A DNA stretch of 64,000 bases from Toxorhynchites rutilus septentrionalis (Eukaryota; Arthropoda; Insecta; Diptera; Culicidae). Within the stretch, counting starts at the first letter, position 1. Every line of letters starts with the position of its first letter. The DNA lies in the NCBI RefSeq assembly GCF_029784135.1, contig NC_073746.1:248934994-248998993 (forward strand), given 5' to 3'. Below are positions 34,530 to 44,770 of this stretch, piece by piece. Under the pieces are notes generated by a model that did no database searches, was not told where the DNA came from, and saw only the letters and a list, made by a program, of their open reading frames with translations. The translations under genes were made by a program, and so were the position numbers.

Positions 34530-35396
34530 AACACTCGGCCTCGAGAAAATCTCGCTGTCGTCCGGTCGGTAGCTAGAAGACTAATAAACTTGCAATTACA
34601 GTATTCAGTAATTAGAAATCGCGAACGGCTTGTTTATACTCAATGAATAGAATACGGCTGAGCTTTGTCCGTAGAACGAAAGCTGTATTTGCATTTCGAG
34701 CGACCGATTTGCGCTTGTCTGATTAGCAGTGATATTTTAACACTGTTCTTACTCGGCCACTGAAATATGATAGGAAAATGTGTTCAATCCACCAATATCA
34801 CTTAACCCTCCTGTACTCACGCGCAATGTCATAACTCATATACTCGTATACTCGTACATTTTGACGTAGGACTACGTCTTTCATTTCTATACCGGGGTGT
34901 AAAATCAAAGTTTCGAAAACGAAAGCGTTACGCCGGAGACCGAGATTTTGAGCGTTAATAGCTCTTAAACAACTGAACGAAATGGTATGATAAACATTTC
35001 ATTCGAAAAATAAAATGTCTACGCGTTCTATACTTGTTACTTTTTGATCCAAAAACTTGTTTCAATAGTCTTAAAATTGCTTTCAAAACAAGCTATTGAA
35101 ATCACCAATCGGTATATAAGCAAGCGCCGCTCGGAAATCCACTCAGTTCTAATTGAACAGCGATGGGAGCATGTTGTCGCTGTTGTGGTGAAGCTCTTCG
35201 TTTATCATGAAAGCGCGGATGAACGGTGTCCCCTGTTTGTGCACCCTAGCCCAGAAGGGAATCCATCAGGAGGAGAGTGATGCCACAAACGGTTCCCCGG
35301 GAAGACATCGCTACACACATATACACGCGCGGAATTCTTTCCGTTTGGCTTTCCATTCAGCATCGAGATAGTTCCGGAAAGATCTAATCATTGCTG
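34530..35396 (+). repeat. Right leader module of the inverted structure
   Basis: 34861-35340 is the inverted counterpart of 20907-21385: GACGTAGGACTACGTC, CGAAAACGAAAGCGTTACG, a TATA box, an initiator and a leader that ends in ACACGCGCGGAATTC just before the first monomer. A small deletion relative to the left copy occurs near 35230. 34530-34600 matches 21400-21450 inverted. The block 34620-34860 has no partner on the left. Confidence 0.7.
35113..35148 (+). promoter_or_regulatory. Putative Pol II core promoter, right arm
   Basis: TATATAAG at 35113-35120 and TCAGTT at 35143-35148, with +1 near 35145, so the TATA box is at about -32. It points rightward into the monomers starting at 35397. The spacing is identical to that of the left-arm promoter. 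Confidence 0.55.
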
Positions 35397-36285
35397 GAAA
35401 ATAATCTGCCAGTTCCTCTGGGAATTTAAAAATACATTCATGTGAAAGAGTTTATTTGAATGTTTTCTATCCATGTAACACTGTGACCAAATATGTTTCA
35501 ATCAAGTGCTATTAACAGATGGTTATCGAGTTAGCATTAACCATCGGTGCGCTTCCAGTATCGAGGAAAATGTGGAATTATCTAATCGTTACTGAAAATA
35601 ATCTGCCAGTTTCTCTGGGAATTTAAAAATACATTCATGTGAAAAAGTTTATTTGAATGTTTTCTATCCATGTAACACTGTGACCAAATATGTTTCAAGC
35701 AAGTGCTATTAACAGATGGTTATCGAATTAGCATTAACCACTGGTGAGCTTCCAGTATCGAGGAAAATGTGGAAATATCTAATCATTACTGAAAATAATC
35801 TGCCAGTTTCTCTAGGAATTTAAAAATACATTCATGTGAAAGAATTTATTTGAATGTTTTCTATCCATGTAACACTGTGACCAAATATGTTTCAATCAAG
35901 TGCTATTAACAGATGGTTATCGAGTTAGCATTAACCACTGGTGCGCTTCCAGTATGGAGGAAAATGTGGAAATATCTAATCGTTACTGAAAATAATCTGC
36001 CAGTTCCTCTGGGAATTTAAAAATACATTCATGTGAACAAGTTTATTTGCATGTTTTCTATCCATGTAACACTGTGACCAAATATGTCTCAAGCAAGTGC
36101 TATTAACAGATGGTTATCGAATTAGCATTAACCACTGGTGGGCTTCCAGTATCGAGGAAAATGTGGAAATATCTAATCATTACTAAAAATAATCTGCCAG
36201 TTCCTCTGGGAATTTAAAAATACATTCATGTGAAAGAGTTTATTTGAATGTTTTCCATCCATGTAACACTGTGACCAAATACATT
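35397..36285 (+). repeat. Diverged satellite array 1 of right arm, about 4.5 monomers
   Basis: Monomers of about 197 bp starting AATAATCTGCCAG at 35399, 35596, 35793, 35990 and 36188. They are the reverse complement of the left-arm monomer, and differ from it and from each other at many positions (for example GAATTTAAAAATACATTC instead of GAATTTTCAAAATA). Older and unhomogenised compared with the left array. Confidence 0.85.
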
Positions 36286-36770
36286 TGGTTTTGTGATTTT
36301 TCAATCAATCGCAATTAACAGGATAGCTTCTGAAGATTATTCTTCCTCATCAGTAGGATATTTCCGTATTCAATATTGTATGCGCCCGCAATCGATTATT
36401 GCTCAGTCGCCGAAAGTTCCGAGCTCAGAGAGTTCATTCCCCTCTAGTTTGCCTTCCAAATTGCCATCGTAAACCACGCCTTCTCTCGATTCAATCACGC
36501 ACAAAAGCATACTTAAGCGATATTCTGGTGGTGAGACGCATTCATTTTTCGTGAGGACATCGACAAGACAACATCGTTGCTGAGGATGCTGGACGGCGAA
36601 GGATCGAGATCTGCCCTGAAACGCGAGCAGTTTGTTTGAAACTGTGAGGGAGCACAGAGAAGCCGATCCTTCAGGAGAAGAGAAGGTGACCATCGAAGCA
36701 GCCGCTACACATACACATACACGCCCGAAATTTTTCCGTTTGGATGCCATTCAGCATCGAGAAAGATCCG
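36286..36770 (+). repeat. Second tip-plus-leader block within right arm
   Basis: 36286-36385 resembles the tip module (TCTGAAGATTATTCTTC, then a GTATGC block). 36390-36770 ends ACACATACACATACACGCCC, TTTTTCCGTTTGGATGCCAT, CAGCATCGAGAAAGATCCGG, paralleling the end of leader 1 (35320-35390). The middle has no match elsewhere and no convincing gene. This shows that the arm is built of repeated leader-array-tip modules. Confidence 0.6.
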
Positions 36771-37229
36771 GAAAATAATCTGCCAGTTTCTCTAGGAATT
36801 TAAAAATACATTCATGTGAAAGAGTTTATTTGAATGTTTTCTATCCATGTAACACTATGACCAAATATGTTTCAATCAAGTGCTATTAACAGGTGGTTAT
36901 CGAGTTAGCATAAACCACTGGTGGGCTTCCAGTATCGAGGAAAATGTGGAAATATCTAATCATTACTGAAAATAATCTGCCAGTTCCTCTGGGAATTTTA
37001 AAATACATTCATGTGAAAGAGTTTATTTGAATGTTTTCTATCCATGTAACACTGTGATCAAATATGTCTCAAGCAAGTGCTATTAACAGATGGTTATCGA
37101 ATTAGCATTAACCACTGGTGGGCCTCCAGTATCGAGGAAAATGTGGAAATATCTAATCGTTACTGAAAATAATCTGCCAGTTCCCCTTGGAATTGAAAAT
37201 TACATTCAAGCGAAAGAGTTTATTTTAAT
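36771..37229 (+). repeat. Diverged satellite array 2 of right arm, about 2.3 monomers
   Basis: Same monomer family and orientation as 35397-36285, again diverged, ending in a degenerate copy near 37190-37230. Confidence 0.8.
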
Positions 37230-37532
37230 GTTTTCTATCCATAAAATATCCATATAATACATTTGGGTTTGTGATTTGTCAATCAAGTACAGTTAGCAGG
37301 AAAGCTTCTGAAGATTATTCTTCAGAACAAGGTTTTTCGTATCCTATATTGGATGCATAAAACCTTGTGCCTCCAACGTAACGCTCTTGTTTACGAAGTC
37401 CCCCAAATATTCATTTATTCATTCATTCAGAATGGATTTAGATTCAACTTCAAACAAATGATCTCTAAATCAACGATAGTCCTACGTCACCCTTGCGGTT
37501 ATACCATAGATATAACCCACTTCCTGTTTTTT
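37230..37532 (+). repeat. Right tip of the large inverted structure
   Basis: Inverted match to 8205-8501, from the last monomer through ACCTTGTGCCTCCAACGTAA and GATAGTCCTACGTCACCC to AACCCACTTCCTGTTTTTT. The match ends at about 37532, where a mariner fragment begins. Confidence 0.75.
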
Positions 37533-37625
37533 TATGGGGATATTTAAAATCCAAGGTATACACTGGTAAACCAAGGACCCTGGCTGCGCTGAAAGACAAT
37601 ATCCGACAAGAAATTGCTGCCATAC
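37533..37625 (+). pseudogene. DD41D mariner transposase fragment
   Basis: Plus-strand FLWGYLKSKVYTGKPRTLAA, then LKDNIRQEIAAI, nearly identical to part of the transposase at 37824-38489 but on the opposite strand, forming a 90-bp inverted pair. It abuts the outer edge of the right tip. Only this C-terminal piece is present. Confidence 0.7.
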
Positions 37626-37707
37626 TCACGAACGACTTAACCAAACAAAACACTGTCAAGGACTATATTATAGCGCGCAAAAAAAACCTTTCCAACAAGC
37701 TATAGTA

Positions 37708-38603
37708 CAGGGTGGGCCATTTAAAGTGGAAAGATTTGTTTTTGCAATAGCAAAGTAAAGAAGTGGAATTTTAAATTTTTTTTTTGAAATTCATTTATTT
37801 TGGTCCAAGGAGATTTGTTCTAACTACTTTTTGATTATGATATCTCGTAAATGACCGCCTCTGGCCTTGACCGCAAAATGTGCCCTTTTTTCGGCATTTT
37901 CCATCACTTTGCCCAATGTTTCGGCCGATATGGCAGCAATTTCTTGTCGGATATTGTCTTTCAGCGCAGCCAGGGTCCTTGGTTTACCAGTGTATACCTT
38001 GGATTTTAAATATCCCCATAAAAAAAAGTCAGGAGGCGTCAAATCAGGTGATCTCGGTGGCCAGTCATAATCGCCGTTTTTCGATATTAATCTTCCGGGG
38101 AACATTTCGCGCAATAATTTGGTCGTGGCAGCCGCTGTATGGCATGTAGCGCCGTCCTGTTGGAACCAGTAATTGTCCAATTCATTTTCACGAACAAATG
38201 GCAATAAAAAATCGGTTATCATTGTCGATGGAGTCTCTGCAACACTGGCTCGAACGGCATCAATATTCTCGTCGAAACGTCTTGGTCGTTGTCTGGACAG
38301 ATGACTGGCATTACCAACACTACCAGACGATATAAATTTGGCATATAATCGACGTATAGTATTGTCTCCAGGCGATGTTTTAACTTTGTTTTTATTTTTC
38401 CACGCACGTTTAGTTACCACAATTGAGAAGTTATTTTGAATGTACAGCTGAACAATTTCAGCGCGTTGTTTAGGTGTGTATTGTTCCATGGTTAAAATTG
38501 TACTGAAATGACGCTTCCAACGCGGTATGACATTTGTTAATCTGACATCTCTGTCAAAAGTTATGGGGTTGCCAGATGCTTCCACTTTAAATGGCCCACC
38601 CTG
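37708..38603 (-). mobile_element. DD41D mariner, internally deleted copy
   Basis: Ends CAGGGTGGGCCATTTAAAGT and its perfect inverted copy, flanked by TA at 37706-37707 and 38604-38605. At 896 bp it is shorter than an autonomous element. Confidence 0.9.
37824..38489 (-). pseudogene. Internally deleted DD41D transposase
   Basis: Open frame of 221 aa from MEQYTPKQRAEIVQLYIQNN. The N-terminal helix-turn-helix (to VRASVAETPS) is fused directly to the later catalytic part (MITDFLLPFVRE...WFQQDGATCHT...DLTPPDFFLWGY). The second and third Asp are 41 residues apart, but the segment with the first Asp is deleted, so it cannot be a working transposase. It could still make a DNA-binding protein. Related to, but distinct from, the copy at 1786-3808. 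Confidence 0.85.
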
Positions 38604-38605
38604 TA

Positions 38606-39120
38606 TGACTCGATACAATGAATACAACTAGAACCACGCGCTTACAACGACACCTCGCGGAAATACCGCAGGACTTTTTTGACAGCCTAATATGTCAGAC
38701 TTCATGAAGAATTGGTCTTCAGTGTCCAGAAAGTGCACAAAGACTACTGTGCAGATTTTGATGAGTGGAGTCAAATCTAAGGTTCGATCATTTTTTAGAA
38801 ATCAACAATAAGCACGATTTTTTCATTTCATTGCTATGTAAACTTAATATTCTTTAATCAACTCACTTTTGTATACACTTTCTGAACGTTTAAGATTTTA
38901 TTTTGATGTTTGAGCGTTTAAGACTACTGTTCGATACACTCCTTACGTCAAACTCCATTATTCTCATCTCATGCTTTCTAGATGATTTCTCAAGTATTCG
39001 TGTAACACAAAATACGGGCCAGACGGTCCAACCATAATAGATCGGTGGACCGCAGGTTTAGTATAGCTAAATTAGGCGAATGACTTACATGAAAATAGCT
39101 TGCGACAGTATATTGACGGT
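38606..39120. other. No gene recognised
   Basis: AT-rich, no frame or repeat that I can support. Confidence 0.4.
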
Positions 39121-39124
39121 ATAT

Positions 39125-39355
39125 TTTTGCACCCGTGGCCGAGTTGTTAGCGTCACACGTTATCATGCTGGGGGTTCGGGATCGATTCCTGTTCTGACTG
39201 GGAGATTTTTCGTCTATTAAATGTCTCCCGACTTGCACTGTGGTCACGCGCATTATAGAGCTTGCATACATTCAGGGCGTGTACGCCAGTATTACCTGCG
39301 TCGAGACGGCGGAAGTTCCTCTGGAAACGTTAGTGCCATACAAGAAGTAAATTGA
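39125..39355 (+). mobile_element. tRNA-headed SINE (Feilai-like)
   Basis: Begins with a tRNA-like head: A box GTGGCCGAGTTGTTAGCG and B box GGGGTTCGGGATCGATTCCT, followed by the body GACTTGCACTGTGGTCACGC. The same body occurs at 47245-47436 and 61370-61572. The head is degenerate and not a functional tRNA gene. Confidence 0.75.
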
Positions 39356-40150
39356 CAATTTGCAGTGTTGTTAAGCTGAAAGAAAGGGGCCAGCTCTCGT
39401 TTGCTGTGATCACCTTTATGTCAGCAGTCATGGTGAACCAGGATTATTGAAGGGGAAAATTGTATTCTGTAGAAAGTTTTAACATGACATTTAGTATCTT
39501 TTCAAGATCCCTTAATTAACTTTTTCGGGACCAATCTTGTACTTTACATAATTGGATTGATCATAGAAGACACACACATTTTTTGTATTTACCATTCCAC
39601 TCAATTTATACATGTAAAACAAAGAGTTTACAAATCGCGAGGAAAACCGAGTATCATACACTATTCGACTCGGTTCGATAAAATCAGTAAATGTCTGTGT
39701 ACGCGTGTGTAAGTGTCTGGGTACGAAATAAATAAGATCATATTCCCTGACAACCACTGAGTCGTTTGCGAAATTTCAAAACGCAGCTTTGAAACATCGA
39801 TAAGCAAAAATGATCTAAGATGAATCTCAATCGACTCACAAAAAGTATCGAATTTTACCAAACTTTCCGAATAAAACACTAAAAAAATAATACTGGAGAA
39901 ATTTTACACGGATTTTGCGACTTCAGCAGCTGTAGGGTGCCTCGAAACGTAAGAAATGGCAAGTGTGTACAAAGGACAAATTTGCAAACGTAACTTTTAA
40001 TTAGAAAAAATAAAGGGTGTCGGTATTATCCTGATTTCACCTGTATGTTTGTGAAGGAACCTTAAAAGCAAGAATGTGATATCAAGCTATGGCCTTTTAT
40101 TTATGATTCACATATTTTGGCCAACTCTACATGTTTTTTATTCTAAAAAT
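39356..40150. other. No gene recognised
   Basis: No coding frame or element ends supported. 40010-40045 (AAAGGGTGTCGGTATTATCC) may be an isolated repeat end. Confidence 0.35.
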
Positions 40151-40154
40151 GAAA

Positions 40155-40825
40155 TATAATGAATTCGATCATAGCTATCATAGTTATTTTATGATTTTTA
40201 ACAAAATTTGTTCTTTTAAAATGGACATATTCAAGTCCAGTTTCATCTATTCTAATGAAGATTACGGCAGATCTTTGATTATACATTGGTGGAGATGGTA
40301 TACTTCTCGTGACTCCAGTTTGAAAATAGAGTTTAATGTTGGCTTTTTGTTAAATATTCATTTTTGCATCAAAGCTTTGCAATGCCCAAGGGACCACGGT
40401 CCGGACAGACAGACACAACAGAATCAGAATGACAACAGAATGATTTGTTGAAATATCTTTTGAACATGAACGCGTTTGGAGTGGACACATCATGATCATT
40501 ACACTAAATGTTTCAAGTTCAAATTGGTTTTTTTTCGTATGAGAAAGGATCTGCAAGAACGAAAAGGTTCTGCGAGAACGAATTTTTTTCGTGTTTCATA
40601 CAGAAAACTGTAGTCATTCATAACCATGGAGTTAAATACTCAATGTGTGATTTCACCAGTACTCTGTTTGCAAACTGGAGCCACGAGAAGTATACCATCG
40701 CCACCAATGAACATTCAAAGATCTCCCGAAAATTTCATTGGAATAAATAATTGTGGAGTTGAATATGCCCGTTTTAAAATAACAAATTTTCTTCATAACT
40801 ATGATTTCGAATGACATTGAAAATT
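40155..40825. repeat. Imperfect foldback repeat, arms about 190 bp
   Basis: Left arm 40155-40350 and right arm about 40635-40825 are inverted. The clearest shared block reads GGTATACTTCTCGTGACTCC on the left and GGTATACTTCTCGTGGCTCC in the complement of the right. The spacer is about 290 bp. Probably a MITE or a local inverted duplication. Confidence 0.6.
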
Positions 40826-41058
40826 ACATTTAGTTGAGTACGAACGTAAAATAACTCCCCTATGACTAAATTAGAACCAACATCATTCGCTTGCTGCTCG
40901 TAGTTGATCGTCATTCGTCTCGTCAAAACGACAAATGATCCGAAATGCACTACATCATGACACATCTCGTCTGCCAATCGTGCATCGAGAAGGTTTTCAT
41001 CATCATTAAGCTTTACCAGTTGTCTAGAAATTGAAAACCTCATTATTAGTTCAACCAT
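40774..41058 (-). CDS. Hypothetical open frame, possible exon
   Basis: A 94-codon open frame on the minus strand including KLNDDENLLDARLADEMC and VVLTRRMTINYEQQANDVGS. A possible acceptor (CAATTTCTAG) lies just upstream of the main part at about 41028, and the 3' end overlaps the foldback arm ending at 40825. I recognise no family. It lies head-to-head with the gene at 41148. It may be an exon of an unseen gene, a decayed element, or chance. Confidence 0.25.
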   Translation of the reverse strand: MVELIMRFSISRQLVKLNDDENLLDARLADEMCHDVVHFGSFVVLTRRMTINYEQQANDVGSNLVIGELFYVRTQLNVIFNVIRNHSYEENLLF

Positions 41059-41147
41059 CTGCTGAACACGATTAGTCCCAGGTTTCTCGTATCATAATAA
41101 TTTTGTGCTACTGATATCGGAGAGAAGGATCATTTCCCGTTCCTAAA

Positions 41148-41997
41148 ATGGTGATGAAAAAGAAAAATCGTTCGCCAACCGGATCTGATGAGGAAGTCAA
41201 AGAAGAAGTGAAAGAGGAGCCCAAAGAAGAAAGCGAAGAGGAACCGGAGGAGGAATCCGCCGACGAGGAAACCGAAACATATAAAACTAAATTTGAATTG
41301 GTATTGGATTGTGATTGTTCAATGAAAACTAATTTTCATAAGGTATTTCTTCCAGTATCATGAATTCATTCAAGTGACAAAGGACTTCTTGAATCAGTAC
41401 GATAGAATGGTAGAGAATAGGACCAAGTACCGAACGTTGTACCTGGTACACCTGAATCGGTTCAGAGGAACACTGATAACTCTGTTGCATCAGTTTATAC
41501 TTAATCAGTTACCGCGAGATGATTACCTGTATCAACACATAAAATGTTGTGGGGTAAGATATAAAATCTATTATGAAATGTGCTATTATCTGATGATTGA
41601 CTACGTGAATCATATGTTTACCATTGAACTCGCTAGAGATGAAACCGTATTGTAATTTTATTTTTAGCGATCAGATTTAATTTTAAACTTACTTGAAACA
41701 GAGGCAATGAATGTTTTTATGTATTGCAGGAAGAAATGTTGAACAACGAGGAATTCGCTGTGCACTACAAGGAGGCACATAGGAAGGCCGACAAAGTAAT
41801 TTCATTGCCAGAGGTATGAGAGAAAATAGATTCAACAGAGAATGCTTCAATGTTATTTGTTTCAGATGGACGAAATTCGTGCATATCATAAAGCCTGCAA
41901 AAGGTATATCAGAGATGGAAGAGTTGTCAATGATAAATTGTTACTTTTGCTGAGGCGACTGTTGCGGAAAACGAACACGATCTTGTCCCAGTCCTAG
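41148..41997 (+). CDS. CCHH-motif small protein, paralogue A, four exons
   Basis: Model: join(41148..41300, 41356..41553, 41730..41813, 41866..41997), 188 aa, all introns phase 0 with GT-AG ends (55, 176 and 52 bp). Exon 1 is Glu/Lys-rich (EEVKEEVKEEPKEESEEEPE), with a low-complexity, nuclear-type character. Exon 2 is a helical core (YDRMVENRTKYRTLYLVHLN) ending in CCG. Exon 3 completes a motif CCG-x11-HY-x3-H, resembling a C2H2 finger with its two cysteines adjacent. Exon 4 is a Leu/Lys/Arg-rich helix (DKLLLLLRRLLRKTNTIL). AATAAA at 42075-42080 fits as the polyadenylation signal. Paralogous to the genes at 48707-49440 and 50212-50864. Function unknown; I do not recognise a named family. Confidence 0.75.
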
Positions 41998-42074
41998 AGT
42001 TCTAAGGGAACCCCTTAAAGGCAACTACAATAATTTAACGACATATTATTAACCTGAAATTATACCTTACGATT

Positions 42075-42080
42075 AATAAA
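42075..42080 (+). terminator. Polyadenylation signal of paralogue A
   Basis: AATAAA 78 bp after the stop codon. Confidence 0.6.
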
Positions 42081-42400
42081 GGGAAAACTTATTTTTACTA
42101 TTAAATGTTCTTTAACTGCAATTTTGTTTGTAACTTACTCGTGACAGGTATTTTCAAACAAAACACACCAATTGTTTCATTGTTACACAATTCTGGAATT
42201 TTCTACCCAAGGTTAATTTGTATTGACATTTTGCGCGAGTCAAACCTGAACGCTACGCCTATTACAATGTTAGTTATTACCCTCAGTCCTGCCAGGGCAC
42301 AATACAAGTGGTATTGTTACAAAGACCATATTACACTGCGGTTACGGGTCTTGATAATTTCCTTGATCTGAGAAACCTCCACTCCCTCTTGCCCGGTGAA

Positions 42401-43619
42401 CAGTGTTGCCACACGTACAGATTTATCTGGAATGGTACAGATTTTTTCGTTATTTTTGATACAGATTCTGTACGGTACAGAATACAGTACAGATTGGTAC
42501 AGTTTTTTCCGCTTGTAAAATTTCGTACATTTTAACAAAACAACACTAAGGTACATGATGACTTTTACGCCGCAGTATCGCTTGGTGCTGCAGATTGTGA
42601 AAGCATTTACAAAGGTTGATCAGTTTCATAAGGACAGAATTTCTTACAAGGATCCCCAGAAACCTGAAAAAACCTGAATTGACGATGCTACATGAAGAGC
42701 TGAACAATCTTATTTAATCATTCTCACCAATATCTGCGAGGAATCTAACGTTGTTTCAATATCCAATTATTAAAAATGAAGATCATTTGAAAAACATATG
42801 AATATGAAGATCATTTGAAAAACGAAAAGAATTTTTAGGTTGGAATAGCAGCAGAAGAAACTATCAGAACAATGGACATCGAAAGGCAGATCATTTTTAA
42901 GGATATTAATCGCAGTTTCTCCGTGGAGATGATTAAGCAAATGAGAAAAAGATTCGATTTTGTTGATCCAACGCTCAAGTCTGTGGCAATGTTAAATCCC
43001 AGAAACTTTTCCAATTTGACCAGCATTAACGTTGTGTTAGAAACGTTTCCAGGATTCTACAATGGAAATATACAAGATCTGGCGGATTGATTTTGTACCC
43101 TAAAGATAAAATTACTCCGTAAGGAAATCACATTTTCAGAAAACGAGCATGTGCAGGATTGGCGGACAGGAATTGGATGTCTATGAAGAAATGACGGTTC
43201 GCTCGCATTTTCGGCGCTTCGATGTCTTGTTTGTAACGTTCTCACTGTGCCTCACTCCTCGGCAGCTGTCGAGTGATTTTTTTCTGAATATAATTAGAAC
43301 AAAAATAAGCTTCGAAATCGGCTCAGCAACGATACGATGAACGCTATTTTGAGATCAAAAAATTGATTAAACATCGTGGCGGCAGCTCGAGGATTTAATA
43401 AATTATAGTATTCAAACTTGAAAACATCAATAAGCATCATTAAACACTCGAATGATATGCAAATATAAATGTAGTATTTGTAGTAAATGAATGAGGTTTT
43501 TTAATAATAGTTTTTTCTCTGCAACAAATATTTTCGATGGCACAGATTTTTGAAAAAAAAAAGTACAGATGAGGAAGATTTTTAACCCCTCTGGTACAGA
43601 TTTAAATGTGGCAACACTG
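42401..43619 (+). mobile_element. hAT-type element, deletion derivative
   Basis: Ends CAGTGTTGCCACA in inverted orientation, a hAT-style terminal repeat. Flanked by an imperfect 8-bp duplication CCGGTGAA (42393-42400) and TCGGTGAG (43620-43627). Subterminal copies of GGTACAGATT cluster at both ends (for example 42415, 42436, 42490 and 43595), likely transposase binding sites. At 1.2 kb it is too short for an intact transposase. Confidence 0.75.
42872..43090 (+). pseudogene. hAT transposase C-terminal fragment
   Basis: Reads MDIERQIIFKDINRSFSVEM, then RFDFVDPTLKSVAMLNPRNF and NIQDLAD. This resembles the region before the dimerisation domain of hAT-type transposases. It lies inside hAT-type ends. 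Upstream coding pieces are disrupted (possible traces near 42559-42715). Confidence 0.5.
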
Positions 43620-43659
43620 TCGGTGAGTTCCATTGCGGTATCACCACTCACCTGACTAA

Positions 43660-44060
43660 CGACCAATATTTTCCAACCGGATGTAGTTAGTTATGGGTTG
43701 TGGTATTTTTTTTTCAAAATTAATTTTTGAAATCCCAATCATTGCACGAGTCGCTAGATGTAATCTAATGGACCGATTGCATTGAAGTACTTTCAAATTT
43801 GAAATATCCTCAAGGACCCGGAAACTATAACATACCTTTTTAACGTAATCCTCCGACATAGACTGCCATGTGTGCGTTATGGCAGACTTCAGACTTTCGG
43901 CCAAAACTTCATGTTTTCCGGCGGTCATCGTTGGGTCCGATTTCACGTGTAACATGGTGCTCCATTCTGTTGTAGGTCAACACATTGATCCTCAGGAAAG
44001 TTGGACTTCATCCAGGGAAGCATTTGGTTCTTCATAATATCGATATACACTTCGGTATTA
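43660..44060 (-). pseudogene. Tc1/mariner transposase remnant
   Basis: Minus strand: VYIDIMKNQMLPWMKSNFPE, then LQQNGAPCYT (mariner QQDGAPxHT, with the catalytic Asp changed to Asn), then after frameshifts SLKSAITHTWQSMSEDYVKK and VCYSFR. Order and motifs match the C-terminal half of a mariner-type transposase, but the segment with the third acidic residue is deleted. Confidence 0.6.
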
Positions 44061-44109
44061 TATAATTTTTTTTACGAAAAAGAGTTTCAGGTGGAAGATA
44101 CATTCTATA

Positions 44110-44770
44110 GATCTATCGAGTTGCACAACGCAGATCACAAATCAACTTACAATATGATTGTTCGTGCATTTGTCAAGGATTGGATAGATTATATGTAAGT
44201 TACGAATGAATGACTTGATGGCGACGACGAAGTCATGATAGGTGGCTCAGCTGTTCCAAAAATGCCATCCGAATTCAACCGTTTAAGTGGGGAGCAATCT
44301 TTGTGAGCATATTCAGTCGTTACCGCTATGCGTCGGCTAGGCTTTTACTAAAATTCCTACCTACATTAAGTGTTCATTGAAAGATGTCACAGTTATCTTT
44401 CGCACAGCCCAAAAAGAACAAATGAATTCTACAGAATATATTAAAGCTTAAACCACAAACCATCTGAGTGAATTCGAATGCTTCAGATTGGAATATTTTT
44501 GAAAATATCCATGAGAAAATACCCAATGTATTATTTTCTACAGCGTTTTTTCCGTGATTCAATTTGATACTTTATACTACCGTCGATGAGGGTGAGATTG
44601 GGCCAGAAACGGAGAAAGCTACTATTTGTAATATCTTGACAAATATAGCGAATACTCTTTAAAGCTGTGAACCCTTTAGTAGGAGACATATTCTCATTAC
44701 TTCCAATGTATGATACTTAACTGTAGTACAAATAGTTATTGTTTAATAATCGTTTGAGAATCACAAAGGA
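44110..44770. other. No gene recognised
   Basis: No supported coding sequence. CAGCGTTTTTTCCGTGATTC near 44541 resembles an isolated ITmD37E end. Confidence 0.4.

Noticed and set aside
36403..36750. 115-codon minus-strand frame in the right arm
   Set aside because: It lies in the second leader block, runs against the leader direction and shows no domain.
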